In this document: piece after piece, positions 47,024-58,150 of the stretch | Layout: every line of letters starts with the position of its first letter | How positions within the stretch are numbered: the stretch's first letter is position 1 | Origin: Clytia hemisphaerica | Lineage: Eukaryota; Cnidaria; Hydrozoa; Leptothecata; Clytiidae | Reading direction: 5' to 3' | Assembly: GCA_902728285.1 (NCBI GenBank) | Contig: CACVBU010001135.1 | Coordinates: 439,154-503,153, forward strand | DNA length: 64,000 nt | Notes under the pieces: generated by a model | Told to the model about the DNA's origin: nothing | Databases searched by the model: none | What the model saw: the letters and a program-made list of their open reading frames with translations, nothing else | Translations under genes and position numbers: made by a program

Positions 47024-47900
47024 TGTAAATTTACGCTACTCTACAAAGGAGCATGATGCTCAGACNGTATTTCAGTACACACCACCAGACGTGTTTTCTT
47101 TTTATAAGCAAACTGACACCTGGTTTTGATGAAAAAATATGCATATCATCACAATTATATCAGTGGACTGTGGTCATGATCATTAGTCACGTGTTGTGTA
47201 TTTGGAAAGACTAGTCTGTTTTCGCAAAAAAGTATACCTATAATAAGAACATGCTCCTGTTTTGATGTAAGAGTCAAAGCCTAGGACCACCTGGCTACGT
47301 ATTCCATACAGTTGTAGTTTTTACGTCCGTTAAAATTGTTTGCTAGGAACACGGCTGTTACGATTCAACACTGGAAATTGATATGGAATTTGACTGGATT
47401 GTTTTGCTACCGGGTAAGAGAAAATTTATTATTTTGAGTGACGTCAACATGGTAATCAGCATCCTCGTATGTTCCCACTGGTACGCAATACCCCAATACA
47501 AAAAACATGATGACAGCTGATATCGCCCACTCAAACACATGTGAAAAATAAATTGGCCAGAGCCAATTATTGTTCTAAACAATAGGCCAATTGTTCAAAC
47601 TCCGAAATCTCACCCTAACATTCTTATAGAAGTTATGCGTGTATCAAGACGAATATCCAATTTCTTAGAAAATGAACAATAATATAAAGCAAACACAGGA
47701 GGCTGACCCGAAAATTTGAGTTGCTTATAAAACAATGTGAACCCAATGGAACCCAAAACAACTACGATCAGAATCAGACATAAAAACTCAATCATAATAA
47801 CCAAAACATTCATACACTCTCAAACGTAACAACTAAACCCAAAGAAAAAGCCGCAAATGAATCATTGAACATAAAAATGACCACATACAAATAACATTGA
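47023..47900. other. no supported gene; one ambiguous base
   Basis: Contains the only non-ACGT base (47066). Open frames at 47358-47582 and 47610-47813 on the minus strand show no recognisable domain; the second is hydrophobic. Confidence 0.4.
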
Positions 47901-47916
47901 ACATCCATTATTTTTA

Positions 47917-48450
47917 TCAACCAAAATCCAAAATCCAAATTTTGTGGCTTTGCTTTATATTACGTTTACGTGTAGATCTTCTTTTCGGCGTTTCCCCTGG
48001 ATCTTTCGTCGAAATCGTTGTACCTGATACAGGAGGAGGGTGTGTGCCGCTTTCATTTTGTATCGCTGACTCTTCAACAGTCGTTGAGGATGAACCCTGC
48101 GAGTGATTTGGGCAATAGAAAGGAATGTCACCAATGTTCTGATTTCTGCCTCCTGTGATTTTGGCACAAACGGCATGGACCCAGTAATCACATGCCTGCT
48201 CTCCAAAGACGACTTGACATCCTAAAAGTTCTGCCCTTGGGTTTTTAAGCGCACACAATTTACGCTCGGCATCCCTTTCATACACTCTCTTGCACAATTC
48301 ACACCTTGACCTTCGACCTGACGGTTTCTTGGTGCTCTCGTCCGCTTTTTTTCCCAGGGAGATTAACTATCGGAGGTAAATTAGCTGAAGGGTTATCTGG
48401 GAGCAGCTTTAAGCTTGACCTTTTCTTTCGCCGTGGCTTCAGTGGACTGT
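47917..48450 (-). pseudogene. PHD-like zinc-finger gene fragment
   Basis: The frame reads RCELCKRVYERDAERKLCAL, then CQVVFGEQACDYWVHAVCAK and DIPFYCPNH, which fits a PHD/RING-like Cys-His spacing (C-x2-C, W-x-H-x2-C, C-x2-H). A low-complexity basic tail (KRRSTRKRNIKQ) follows to a stop at 47917. Upstream, protein-like text continues only with frame changes at an A7 run near 48350 and near 48410. Such fingers often form the tail of transposon proteins in invertebrates. Confidence 0.45.
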
Positions 48451-48590
48451 GGTTCTTCGGTATCTACAGAAATGAACATTTCGCTATTGTTATTGAAACA
48501 AATATAGACAGATACGTTAGACAGTCGGTCAATTGCAACCTTTGTGAGATTTCATGTAGCTAATACTATTCCAGGGGATGTCAATCGAAA

Positions 48591-48679
48591 AATTCGATTG
48601 TCGAATCGATCGAAGATTTACATTTTCTTCCTCTTTATGATTGACTTCGATTGACTTCGATCGATTCGACAATCGAATT
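48591..48679. repeat. perfect 25-bp inverted repeat, GATTCGA-rich hairpin
   Basis: Arms 48591-48615 (AATTCGATTGTCGAATCGAT...) and 48655-48679 are exact reverse complements around a 39-nt loop that contains GAAGATTTACATTTT. A related block lies at 50770-50950. Confidence 0.75.
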
Positions 48680-49039
48680 TAACTTGTAACTTGCTTGCGG
48701 CAAATAATTTCACCCACATTGTGTCTCCTTTGTGCCTTAACGTCGTCTCCACTTGCACGCGCTGCGATAGCTCTTCTTTGAGCAAAGCTTCTTCCACGCT
48801 ATTGACCAAAAGAAATATGAAGCAATTCCATTGGCGTGACCTGACGTAACGATCACTCGCTTGAAAAGCAAGCGCACGCTGCGTTTTTCTCAATGCAAAA
48901 ATGATTGAAGCCAAACTTGCGATCGCAGTGCGCGCTAGTGGAGACCGACCTTTAGGAGGTCCCCCAGCGGCACCCCTAATCACGCCATCACGCAAAAAAA
49001 TTTACTCCATCAAGCTCTCTCTTTATAAGAGGTTCTAAT

Positions 49040-49260
49040 ACATGCCTATTCGCGGAGTGAGGCAACTATACCAATCACATATTACATATTTGTAGGCTAT
49101 ACGGAGTAGGGCTAGCCATCCTAAGTAGGGCATTCGTAATATACCAATCACATGATTACATTTGTAGGCTATACCGAGTTGGGCTAGTCATCCTGAGTAG
49201 GGTATTCATAATATATCAATCACATATTACGTATTTGCTAGCTATACCAAGTATTAAAGA
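49040..49260. repeat. tandem repeat of about 95 bp, 2.3 units
   Basis: ATACCAATCACATATTACAT, TTTGTAGGCTATACGGAGTA, GGGCTAGCCATCCTAAGTAG and GGCATTCGTAAT recur in order at about 49068, 49140 and 49214, about 73-95 bp apart, with 80-90% apparent similarity. Confidence 0.65.
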
Positions 49261-50061
49261 ACACCTTATAACATTTTTCTAAATCTATACGGAGTGTGAC
49301 AGTGATAATGAAAAATTATTATTTATTAATTCTTAATTTCAAAAATAAAATCGATAAAAAGCAGATTTTTCTTTGCATACTTTATTACGAAATCACAAGT
49401 GAAAAGTACATTATTAAAAGATTCAGTATCTGGATATCCAATGAACCATTTTCCAGGTGAACAGTGGTCACAGCTAATCTAAAAAAGTAAAGATGTAATC
49501 ATATACAGAAAGGGTTTAAAAGCAGCACATGATCCAAGATCTAGCCGGTAACTCCTTGAAAAGATCTTGACAACCCCAGAAATATTATCCCTGGGGAAAC
49601 TATACAAATGCAATATCAAGAACATACAGTCAGTGTTGGTGGTGGGCCAGTTAAAAGTGGGGCTAATCAATGAATTGGATAGGGTCCTTGTGTGTAAAGT
49701 AGTAGTGTGTAGTTCTTTAGTTCATCCCTCTCAACGCGAACGCTTAAACTCAAGGTAAATAATGTAAAAATGATAATGTGAAAAAAATAAATAATCTTAC
49801 TTTTCTATCAAAAAATAATTGATATCGTTCATAGTCAATGAATTGGATTTATCGGGATTTATCTGGGCTCCATATGCTGCTTTCGTTTTCAATTTCAAAA
49901 CATCTGCGGGAGAGTATTAGCTTCTAACCGGAGTTAAACAATAGGCTATCCGAAGCCGTACTCCGGTTCTGTTGGTGTATTCGGAGCCCGGCTTCGAATA
50001 GAATCCTACTCCGGTTGGAACAATGAGACACTAGAAGTATGATACTGTACCGATATCATCT

Positions 50062-50271
50062 GTGTTGTTAAAATTATCTTCTGAAAAAGCATCTCGTAAC
50101 GAGGAAAGGAAAATTCGGGAACTTCGAAAGAAATATGTTGCATCGAAGAGAGCTGGTCCAGGCGGTGGAATGACTGTGAAAATGCAACAGGATTTTCTTG
50201 ACGAAAACAACGTAAAATACAAGAAAAGTGCACGAAAAGGAGAATTGATAGAACTTGTTAAAAGTATTTAA
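50062..50271 (+). CDS. small basic ORF with a SAP-like C-terminus
   Basis: About 69 residues: charged helix (EKASRNEERKIRELRKKYVA), then GPGGGMTVKMQQDFLDENNV and KYKKSARKGELIELVKSI. The last 35 residues have the helix-turn-helix spacing of SAP-type DNA-binding motifs (x-V-x2-L-x2-FL...G-x-K-x2-LI). The first codon is not firmly placed and it may be an exon. Weak call. Confidence 0.3.
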   Translation: MLLKLSSEKASRNEERKIRELRKKYVASKRAGPGGGMTVKMQQDFLDENNVKYKKSARKGELIELVKSI

Positions 50272-50764
50272 AAAAAATAACTTTTTAATTTTATTTTCTT
50301 ATTCACAAAACTGAATCTTAGATTACAAAGTAACAGTTGATCGATGAAAAGTTCTTTCACAATCACAATGTTTCAAAAAAATATTTTTCAATATTAATTT
50401 CCTTTGATTTTACTCATTTTATTCATTCACTTATTTGTAATTTCGATCTTTGTTAGATTGTTTTTTATTAACATTTACTTTTCATGGAAGTGTGGAGATG
50501 AATGTAGGAAAATAGGTGCAGAAAAATTTCATTTTACATTTTTTCTTAAATCCATCAACCCTAAGCATCCTAAGAAAAGGTTTACAATTTATAATTGCGG
50601 TCATATTCTTGGATTTTACACCAGTGTTCGTTAGTTGAAAATACTTAAAAATCCCTAGGAAAAAGGAAGAATTTCGCGGAATAACCACAGAAGTTAGTTT
50701 TGCAAATAACGCCAATCTCATACCCTTGCACCGTGAAGTGCTTAGTTTTTGTGGGTTTGATTCT

Positions 50765-50955
50765 CTCTGATCGAAAGTGATCGTTTAATATCGATGCAGT
50801 CGATCGCTCGAAGTCATTCGTAGTCGATCGAAGTCAATCGTAGTCGATCACTCGAAGTCAATCAAAGTCGATCGAAGATTTACATTTTTTTAAAGGGTTG
50901 ATCGACTTCGATCGATTCGACCAATCACTTCGATCGACTTCGATTGAAATCACCT
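50765..50955. repeat. CGATCGAAGT-type simple repeat and inverted block
   Basis: AGTCGATCGAAGTCAATC-type units repeat five to six times. CGATCGAAGATTTACATTTT (about 50871) also occurs in the hairpin loop at 48606-48630. The unit ends with ATCGACTTCGATTGAAATC, giving an inverted arrangement like the 48591 copy. Confidence 0.6.
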
Positions 50956-51023
50956 GGATAAATACTTCTTCAATGGTAAATAAATGCAAATTTATTTTAT
51001 TCATATCTTAATATTCTAGTACA

Positions 51024-51571
51024 TTTTTTCTTAGCCTGGATATCCAGCCCGTAAACTTTTTTTTGATTTTGATATTTCTTATGTTTACGATCTGGTTTAC
51101 CTAGATCGTCTACATTCTCATCTGAGGATGATTATGCGGATATTCTGATTGGTTGGTCCAAGCGAATCAGAGATCTGAATGGTGGCGCGCATATAAGAAA
51201 TTATGCGATCCGACTTGAATTGTTCGCCTAAGTATTTGGATGGACAGCGCGGGCGATCAGCAAGATTTCTCCAAAATTCACTTTGCACTTTTTTGTCTAA
51301 ACAGACTTTCCACCACACTGTCTATATTTTATGGTCAAGGCTGCCATTCTAAATTGATTTATCACTGCTGGGGTACCATCTTTAAATTATGCATGTCATT
51401 ATGTGCATATATTTATTTGCAGCCATGGGATTCATGCAGGAAAATCTGTCAACAGGGGTTCACCTGATTTCTAGAGGTGAACCAAGCTCTATAATTTTAG
51501 AACTTTGTCTGGCTGAGGTAAAACTAATTTTTTCTAAAATTTTGAGCTTGGATATCCAGGCTAATTTTTTC
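51024..51571. mobile_element. non-autonomous element with perfect 16-bp inverted tips
   Basis: TTAGCCTGGATATCCA at 51031-51046 and TGGATATCCAGGCTAA at 51549-51564 are exact reverse complements. TTTTTTC repeats directly at 51024-51030 and 51565-51571, a probable 7-bp target duplication. No transposase inside the 534 bp. Confidence 0.7.
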
Positions 51572-52020
51572 TCTGTAAAATGTCTATTGTAAAACAAATC
51601 TTTAAACTTAACTGTTTAAACAAACACCAAAAAACACTCAAAAACCCGACAAATGCAATCTGGGGTCCCAGACTTGCGGCAGGAGCAGTGGCTTTTAACA
51701 TGTTTTAAGGACGTCCAACACTCAGCCTCCTCCAGATTCAATAATCCTGAACCGACCTGCAGTTCAAACAAACTAACAAACATAGAAAAATAAACAAAAA
51801 CTCGCACTCAAATACAAAGAAACAAAAAAGGGGTTAAACAACAAGTTCAAAGAGACAAGAACAAGACAAACGACAAAAGACAAGTATTAAAAAAAAAAAT
51901 TCAAAAAGTAGGTCCAGAACCCGGTTCGACACCTAAAGTCCGAAATGCCGTGCAGACGTCCGGACGGGAAAGAACGAAAAAAGAAAATGACTGACTATGC
52001 CGGCCATTCTGTAGCAATAT
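51572..52020. other. no supported gene
   Basis: A-rich with many CAAACAAA phrases. No domain or splice-supported exon. Confidence 0.4.
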
Positions 52021-52209
52021 TCAATCTTTCGAATATTTAGTTCAATCCAATCCTTAATGCCGATATTTAGTTCAATTCAATCCCTATATTTCGTTCAATC
52101 CAATCCCGATATTTTATTCAATCCAATCCCGATATTTCGTTCAATCTTTTTTTTATTCAATCTTTTTTTTTTTATTCAATCTTTTTTTCATTCAATCTGG
52201 TTTTATCAA

Positions 52210-53998
52210 TGCAATTTCAAATACCTTGGATTCATCCTTGATCTTCTTAAAGAAGGATCAACGATTCAAGATCGTCTAAAATCGCCAAAAAAGACTGTGA
52301 GTTCGATAAAATCAACATCGAAAAAATTCATTGAGCGGATGTCAAATGGCAATGTCAATGGTGCCATCAAACTTCTAAGTGATAACATGGTCGATGGTAT
52401 CGTCCCTTTGAATGATGAGACACTGGAGATACTTCGTCAGAAACATCTTGAGCCATAACAAGCTGAAGACGATGTTCTCTTAACAGACAAACCAATTGAA
52501 GTCCATTCTGTTATCTTTGAAGAAATCGATGCTGATGCAATTCGTCAAGCAGCAGCAAGAACTAAAGGTGGCTCTGGACCCTCTGGAATGGATGGAGATG
52601 GCTGGAAGAGATTGCTGACATCCAAACAATATGGTCAAGAGTCTACTGATTTGTGCAAAGCATTGGCGAGATTTTCTAGAACTCTTTGTACAGAAATTCA
52701 CTCTGAAGATTCACTTCAGCCAATCTTATCCTGTCATCTTATCCCGTTGAACAAAAACCCTGGCATCCGCCCGATTGGTGTTGGTGAAGTACTCCGACGT
52801 ATTATTGGAAAGGTCATTGCTTCCGTCGTTAAAGACGATGTCCTCCAAAGTGTTGGTTCCCTTCAAGTCTGCGCTGGTCAAGAAGCTGGATCGGAAGCTG
52901 CTGTTCACGCAATCAGACAAATATTTGCCAATGAAGAAACCGAAGCTGTTCTGCTCATCGATGCGGCAAATGCATTTAACAGCGTGAACCGCATGGCGTT
53001 CATCCATAATGCCAAAGTCATTTGTCCGTCCCTCTCAACGTTTGTCACCAACTGCTACCAATACCAAGCAAGATTGTTCATCATTGGTGGTGCTGAAATC
53101 AAGTCAATGGAGGGAACCACACAGGGAGATCCCATAGCAATGTTCATATATGCTATTGCTATAATTCCCTTGATCCTGAGAAGTGTCGAAAGAATCCAAT
53201 CAATCTCAGCCGATGCAAAGATTGCAGCATTCGCAGCTGATCTTGCTGGTGTTGGCAAGCTGGTTGGCCTTAAGATTCTATGGGATGAAGTCTGCCGACT
53301 TGGTCCTAAATATGGATACTTTCCTGAACCTTCAAAGTCATGGTTGATCGTTAAACCTCACAATGTTGACCTAGCTCAAACTGTATTCGTTGGTTCAGAT
53401 ATCAAAATCACAACAAATGGACGTAAACATCTTGGTGCAGTTGTTGGCTCTCTTCAATTCCGCTGAGATCTGTAAGGACGTACGAATTGAACCTCCGCTT
53501 CAGACGATCACTGGTGAAGAGATGTCAAAAGGCTCTATAAAGTCAAATGAAGCAAGATTGGATGTGAGTGCTAGGGATTTCTGGATTCCATATCAGAAGG
53601 CATTTTTCGATATAAGGGTGTTTAACCCATTAGCCGGACGTTATGGAAATATGAATATCGAGAAAGCTCACGAAATTAACGAAAAAGAGAAGAAGAGGGC
53701 ATACAATGAGCGTGTGATTCAGATTGAGCATGGGAGCTTTACGCCCCTTGTATTCTGTTCAAATGGAGGTAAAGGACGCGAATGTAGAAAATTTTATCAG
53801 AGACTCAGCCAAATGATTGCTGAAAAGCGTGGAATTAACTATAATATCGTGACAAATTGGATAAATCGAAAGATTTCATTTGCCCTGAACAATAGTATTC
53901 TCATGTGTGTTAGAGGTTCACGGTCATTGAGAGACCAAAACCTCACTGAATCAAATGACATTGAAATTGCTGAAGCAATTTCCAAAATCAATTTCTAA
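52210..53998 (+). pseudogene. reverse transcriptase with nuclease-like C-terminal domain; stop, deletion and catalytic loss
   Basis: The frame before the stop codon at 52456-52458 is an N-terminal domain (SPKKTVSSIKSTSKKFIERM). RT motifs follow from 52474: GGSGPSGMDGDGWKRLL, HLIPLNKNPGIRPIGVGEVL, VLLIDAANAFNSVNR (motif A Asp present) and EGTTQGDPIAM (motif B). In motif C the expected F-A-D-D reads F-A-A-D (about 53231), so one metal-binding Asp is lost. At about 53460 the frame shifts and a connecting region seems shortened. The tail (53462-53998) reads ARLDVSARDFWIPYQKAFFD, IRVFNP, then IEHGSFTPLVFCSNGG and WINRKISFALNNSI. The D...FFDIRVF...E spacing resembles a PD-(D/E)xK nuclease; that is inference. 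The RT type is neither typical LINE nor LTR. Confidence 0.65.
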
Positions 53999-54073
53999 AT
54001 TTTTATTTATTTATTTATTAAATTTCCCAAACTAGCTATTTTTATTTTTTAAAAGAAGTTTATTAGAATTGTT

Positions 54074-54463
54074 TTATAGCGTACCGGAAATGCCTCCGGC
54101 TTTTATTATTGTATAAGTTAAGATAATTTCAAATACCTTTTCAGGTATCTTTCTTTGATTGTAGGGATGCTGGCGTGCACGTTCACGCCCTTTTCTTCCA
54201 CCACGAATAGGGCCACCGCTACCAGCTTCTTCACTAACAACAGAAGAAGCACCAGCACCACCGGATGCTCTAAGTCTTTCGGTTTGATTCAGTCTAGCGA
54301 AAGTCCCATTTCTAAAGCTAGCACTCAGCATACTAGTTGCATTCGCAACGGCTCGTTCTAAAGTTCTTGATGATGTTGTCGAACTCGTTGACTCAACCAA
54401 ATTGCTGGCCTCACGATGCAGCTCAGCGAGACGTAAATTGTTATTGTTGTTGCTTGACGCCAT
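54074..54463 (-). CDS. Ser/Arg/Gly-rich first-exon ORF convergent to the RT
   Basis: ATG at 54463: MASSNNNNNLRLAELHREAS, then SSTTSSRTLERAVANATSML, then a Gly/Arg-rich stretch (GGPIRGGRKGRERARQ). A GTATTT donor after KIPEK (exon 54137-54463) suggests the frame to 54074 is intron read-through and the protein continues in an exon I cannot find. The first part looks helical, the rest disordered. It lies tail to tail with the RT gene within the same inverted-array element, so the two are probably parts of one transposon. Function unknown. Confidence 0.45.
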   Translation of the reverse strand: MASSNNNNNLRLAELHREASNLVESTSSTTSSRTLERAVANATSMLSASFRNGTFARLNQTERLRASGGAGASSVVSEEAGSGGPIRGGRKGRERARQHPYNQRKIPEKVFEIILTYTIIKAGGISGTL

Positions 54464-54745
54464 CTTGAATTTGAATCTAGTCAGTTCTGACTGTAATGTA
54501 TTATTAAGACATAATATATATTAATATTAATATTAGTAATAGTATTATTTATCTGACTTAGAGAACGGTGCGATCTCCTAACATACTTTAGTCAGATCCG
54601 ACTAAACTTTTACGTCTTAAATCACTTCAAACCATGTGGAAACTGCATTAGGGAGATAATAATTACGCTCGTACCCAGGAAGATTGAATGAAAAAAAAGA
54701 TTGAATAAAAAAAAAGATTGAAAAAAAAAGATTGAATAAATCAAC

Positions 54746-55376
54746 ATAAAAGGGGTTGCGGAACGAGCGTTCTGTTTTCGCAAAGCGAAGAAAGAGAATT
54801 CTGAGAACCGATTTTCCGTGCTTGTCGGGTTCAACTGCCAATTTTTTTAGGCTACCGCAAGAAGAGCAGTTGAGACCGACTGGTGAGGCAGCACATCAAA
54901 GGACGACTACCATCCCTCTCCGATGGGATATTGGCCAGTCCCTTTAGAGCTATAGCGTGGGCGGCCGCCAATACGCCATCGGAATATCAGATAAAGAATT
55001 TTGGTACTTTTATTTCTAAATTATGAGAAAGGTATTTCGAATGACGTTATCTTTTATACGGAAGCACCCTAAAACACCAGCTCTATCTATGGTAGCGTAC
55101 CGTATAACCGCTCAACTTGACCAAAAGCTGCTAAACTAGTCAATTTATCAGATAATCTCAGTCTCGTAATTATGATATAATTGACATCAATCAACCAATC
55201 ACTGGGGAGTTGAGCAGCTCTTGGTCAGTTAACTCAATCTGTATTTGTTAGACCTTGGAGAAACTTATTTGGCGAGAATTAATTTACTAGAACGTATTCT
55301 GCCGAATGTGACTTTTTTAATTTGATTTAAATTGACAATTAAATGAGAAATCTACCCTTTTCTGTTTACTACTCTA
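54746..55376. other. no supported gene
   Basis: No exon recognised on either strand. Confidence 0.4.
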
Positions 55377-55470
55377 GGGTACCTAATAAGCGTCCCCCGC
55401 TAATTAATTTTTCGAAAATTTTCCACCCAAGACAATTCTTATTCCAACCCCCTGTCTATTAGGTACCCGA
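55377..55470. repeat. small inverted repeat around GGGTACCTAATA
   Basis: GGGTACCTAATA (about 55378) and TATTAGGTACCC (about 55458) are exact reverse complements about 70 nt apart. Possibly a small MITE; TSD not seen. Confidence 0.5.
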
Positions 55471-57279
55471 GAATATGCATTTTATTGAAATAAGGTGTGA
55501 TTTGGAAAAATTCCTAATAATGGGAATTAATTTTAATTTAACTTGCCTCTATTCGCCACAATAGGCATTCGAATATATCATTTGGTCTAATAAAATGCCT
55601 TTTTACTTGGATTCGATAATAAGTGAAGAACAACGGAGTTAAATTTTATTAATAGAAAACTAAAAGATAATCTTTATACTGCACAATAAACTTTACAATT
55701 ACATGATAAATTTACTGTGTAGTTAATAATCTCAAAAAATGATTTATTCACAATAATTGAATTCAATTGTAGACAATAGCTTCCAATCGTTTATTTGAGA
55801 TGTTGCGTTTAAATGATCCAAGTCATAGATTCAAGAAAAGGGAACAACTTGACCATTAAAACACCAATCTTTCTATCTCAAGCCATCCGTTGAAACAACA
55901 AAACCTGAAATGTTATTAACTCATTGTTATTGAATCAGATATAAATTTAAAGTAATATTGAAAGTTTTGATGTACAAACACATTTCAGAGAACTTTTACA
56001 AGGTCATGATTCTATTATGCCCCAGGGTTAATTATTGCACTTATCTTGGATTAGTTTAAGAACAGAATGTACAAAGATTATGTAAAAAAGAAAAGACAAA
56101 GACTTAAATAAAAGTGAGTGTGCTTAGCTATATAAAGGAACGTAGATAGACTTACTAGTACTGTATATGGAGATAATGAAACCATTGTAAAATTTATGTT
56201 CGATTTCTTGATAATTCGATACATGGGTACTCTTGGATAATCTTTCAGACAATATTCAACCAAACCAATCTGAAATAGGTAAAAGTTATTATAAGAAAGG
56301 GAAAATAAGCAATATGGTTAAAAAAAGTTCACTAAGTACAAAGGTTGCTCTTGTTAACTTTTTTACTCTTTAATAAGCTTGTTTACCTTGGTAAAGTGAA
56401 AAATCTGGCATTGTGAAAATGACGTATTTCAAGGACTATATTGTTCTTTCGTCAGACGATAAAGTGAAATTTCTATGCTTACTCTTTGAAACAAGAAGCC
56501 CGTTGGGCGTGAAGGCCCAGCGAAAAGTAACGTGTTGAAAACGAGCGTGCAAAACAGCAAATGCATGACCCCGTTGACATGGATCAAAGTGAAGACAGGA
56601 AAAAAAATTCAAAATCACCGCGGTACTTCTCATTGGTTAGACGCTTGAAATTTTATTGAATGGTCTCCTACCAACCGGGCCTACACAGGCGCAGGTTCAA
56701 CTTTCCAATAAAATTCTAGCCTGTGTATCCAGACTCAAAATTTCAGAAAAAAAAATCTTATCTGGTGTAACTAAAAATGTCGGGTACAGTTTGTTTGATA
56801 CTGCCTGTGAGTGAACCCTTGTTGACAGACTATCAAAACCCAGGGCAGACACACATAATTAACTTACCATATAACCTCTTTTACAAACTCAAAAAACTTT
56901 CAAAACTACTTTAAACTACATCAAAACATCAGCCACATCAGGCCATATTTTAAAAAGACTCCTTTCCATTTTGTTTAGAAATGAACCTGTGTTTTCATTT
57001 TCATTTGTTCATCTTTTTTCACAAGGTCAGCTTTTTCCATAAATTATGCGTGCCCATAGAAAAATATAAAAAAATCCCCCGAATATTCTGCTTAGTGAGT
57101 GGGCGCTTTTTAACGAATTAGGTGCACTCACATATGCAGGGAGAAATATCCCTGCAGGCATGTTAGTTGGACCAGACCGTAAACAAGAAAAATGATTTTT
57201 AAAGAACTAGACGGTAAAATAGTTTTTACGGTCTGCATATACAAGCTAATAAAATTCATGTGGTTAATGTGAGTTAACA
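55471..57279. other. no supported gene
   Basis: AT-rich. 56436-56633 (minus) is an open frame within what looks like diverged repeat DNA. 56650-56740 has a weak inverted pair (TTTTATTGAATGG / CCAATAAAAT). Confidence 0.4.
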
Positions 57280-58150
57280 GTTAATGCGAAGATCCAGAAA
57301 TGACCATTTTCACTGTTCATGCCTTGCAACCATGATCAATCTAGTTTGAATTTGCCCATGAGCTGCATTTTAGTGCCATTAGCAGATTCCAGAATCAGTT
57401 TATATACTTTGAATAATTACCATCAACTGCTCCAACTTGGGACTATCTGAAAAAACATGGGACGGCAATCGGCCACCATTTCACCGAACTTCCAAAGTCA
57501 TTTGATTTGAGTTAGGGAAAGGCGTATTTAAAAATGCACGATTTCTATTTCGATTTTACAGTAAGTGAAAATACAGACCAGATATGCAACAGTCCCATGT
57601 TTCGACCAATCGTCCCAAGTTAGAGACGGTTGACGGTATGTGAGTCGAGTTTGAAAAATCAAGCCACCGCCTGTTTAATGCGACAGATCCAGAATTGACC
57701 ATTTTATTTAATGTGTAGAATCATGAAAAAAAGTCCCAATCTTGTTAAAGTTTACACATGAGCTGCATTTTAGTCTCCGCTAACAAATTCCAATAATCAG
57801 ATTTGAAATAATTCTGTGTTGAGTTTGAAAAATCAAACCACCGCACCAATCGTCAAACGAGACAGATCCAGAAATAACCATTTTCACGCGTAGCCTCATG
57901 GAAAAAGTACCAATCTTGTTCCAATTTACACATGAGCTCCATTTTAGTGTCCATTACCAAATTCCAGAATCAGTTTACTTTTAATAATCATGTGTCGAGT
58001 TTGAAAATTATACCACGTCCCACCAGCAGCCACTGACCGTTGTTAGCGACAGATCCAGAAGTGACTGTTTTCTTGTGTAGCATCAAGGAAAAAGTTCCAA
58101 TCTTATTCAAATTTACACATGAGCTGCATTTCAGTTTATTTATTTCTATG
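57280..58150. repeat. diverged tandem repeat, four units of about 180 bp
   Basis: The phrase GACAGATCCAGAAATGACCA and its variants occur at about 57288, 57682, 57861 and 58046, each followed by a TTTTC...GTGTAG tract, a CAATCTTGTT phrase and ACATGAGCTGCATTTTAGT. The spacing from the second to the fourth is about 180 bp; the gap after the first is about two units. No coding capacity. Confidence 0.65.

Larger units (their letters stand above)
52021..54745. mobile_element. reverse-transcriptase element bounded by inverted arrays of TTCAATC
   Basis: On the left (52021-52198) the motif TTCAATC occurs about ten times, first in units of about 23 bp with CCCGATATTT, then as TTCAATC separated by T8-T12 runs. 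On the right (54681-54740) the inverse GATTGAA occurs four times separated by A-runs. Between them lie an RT ORF (+) and a small ORF (-) facing it. The inverted layout suggests the two arrays are the element ends, but ends and TSD are not exactly defined. Confidence 0.6.

Noticed and set aside
52726..53258. ORFs on the minus strand and in the second + frame
   Set aside because: Shadows of the reverse transcriptase frame.
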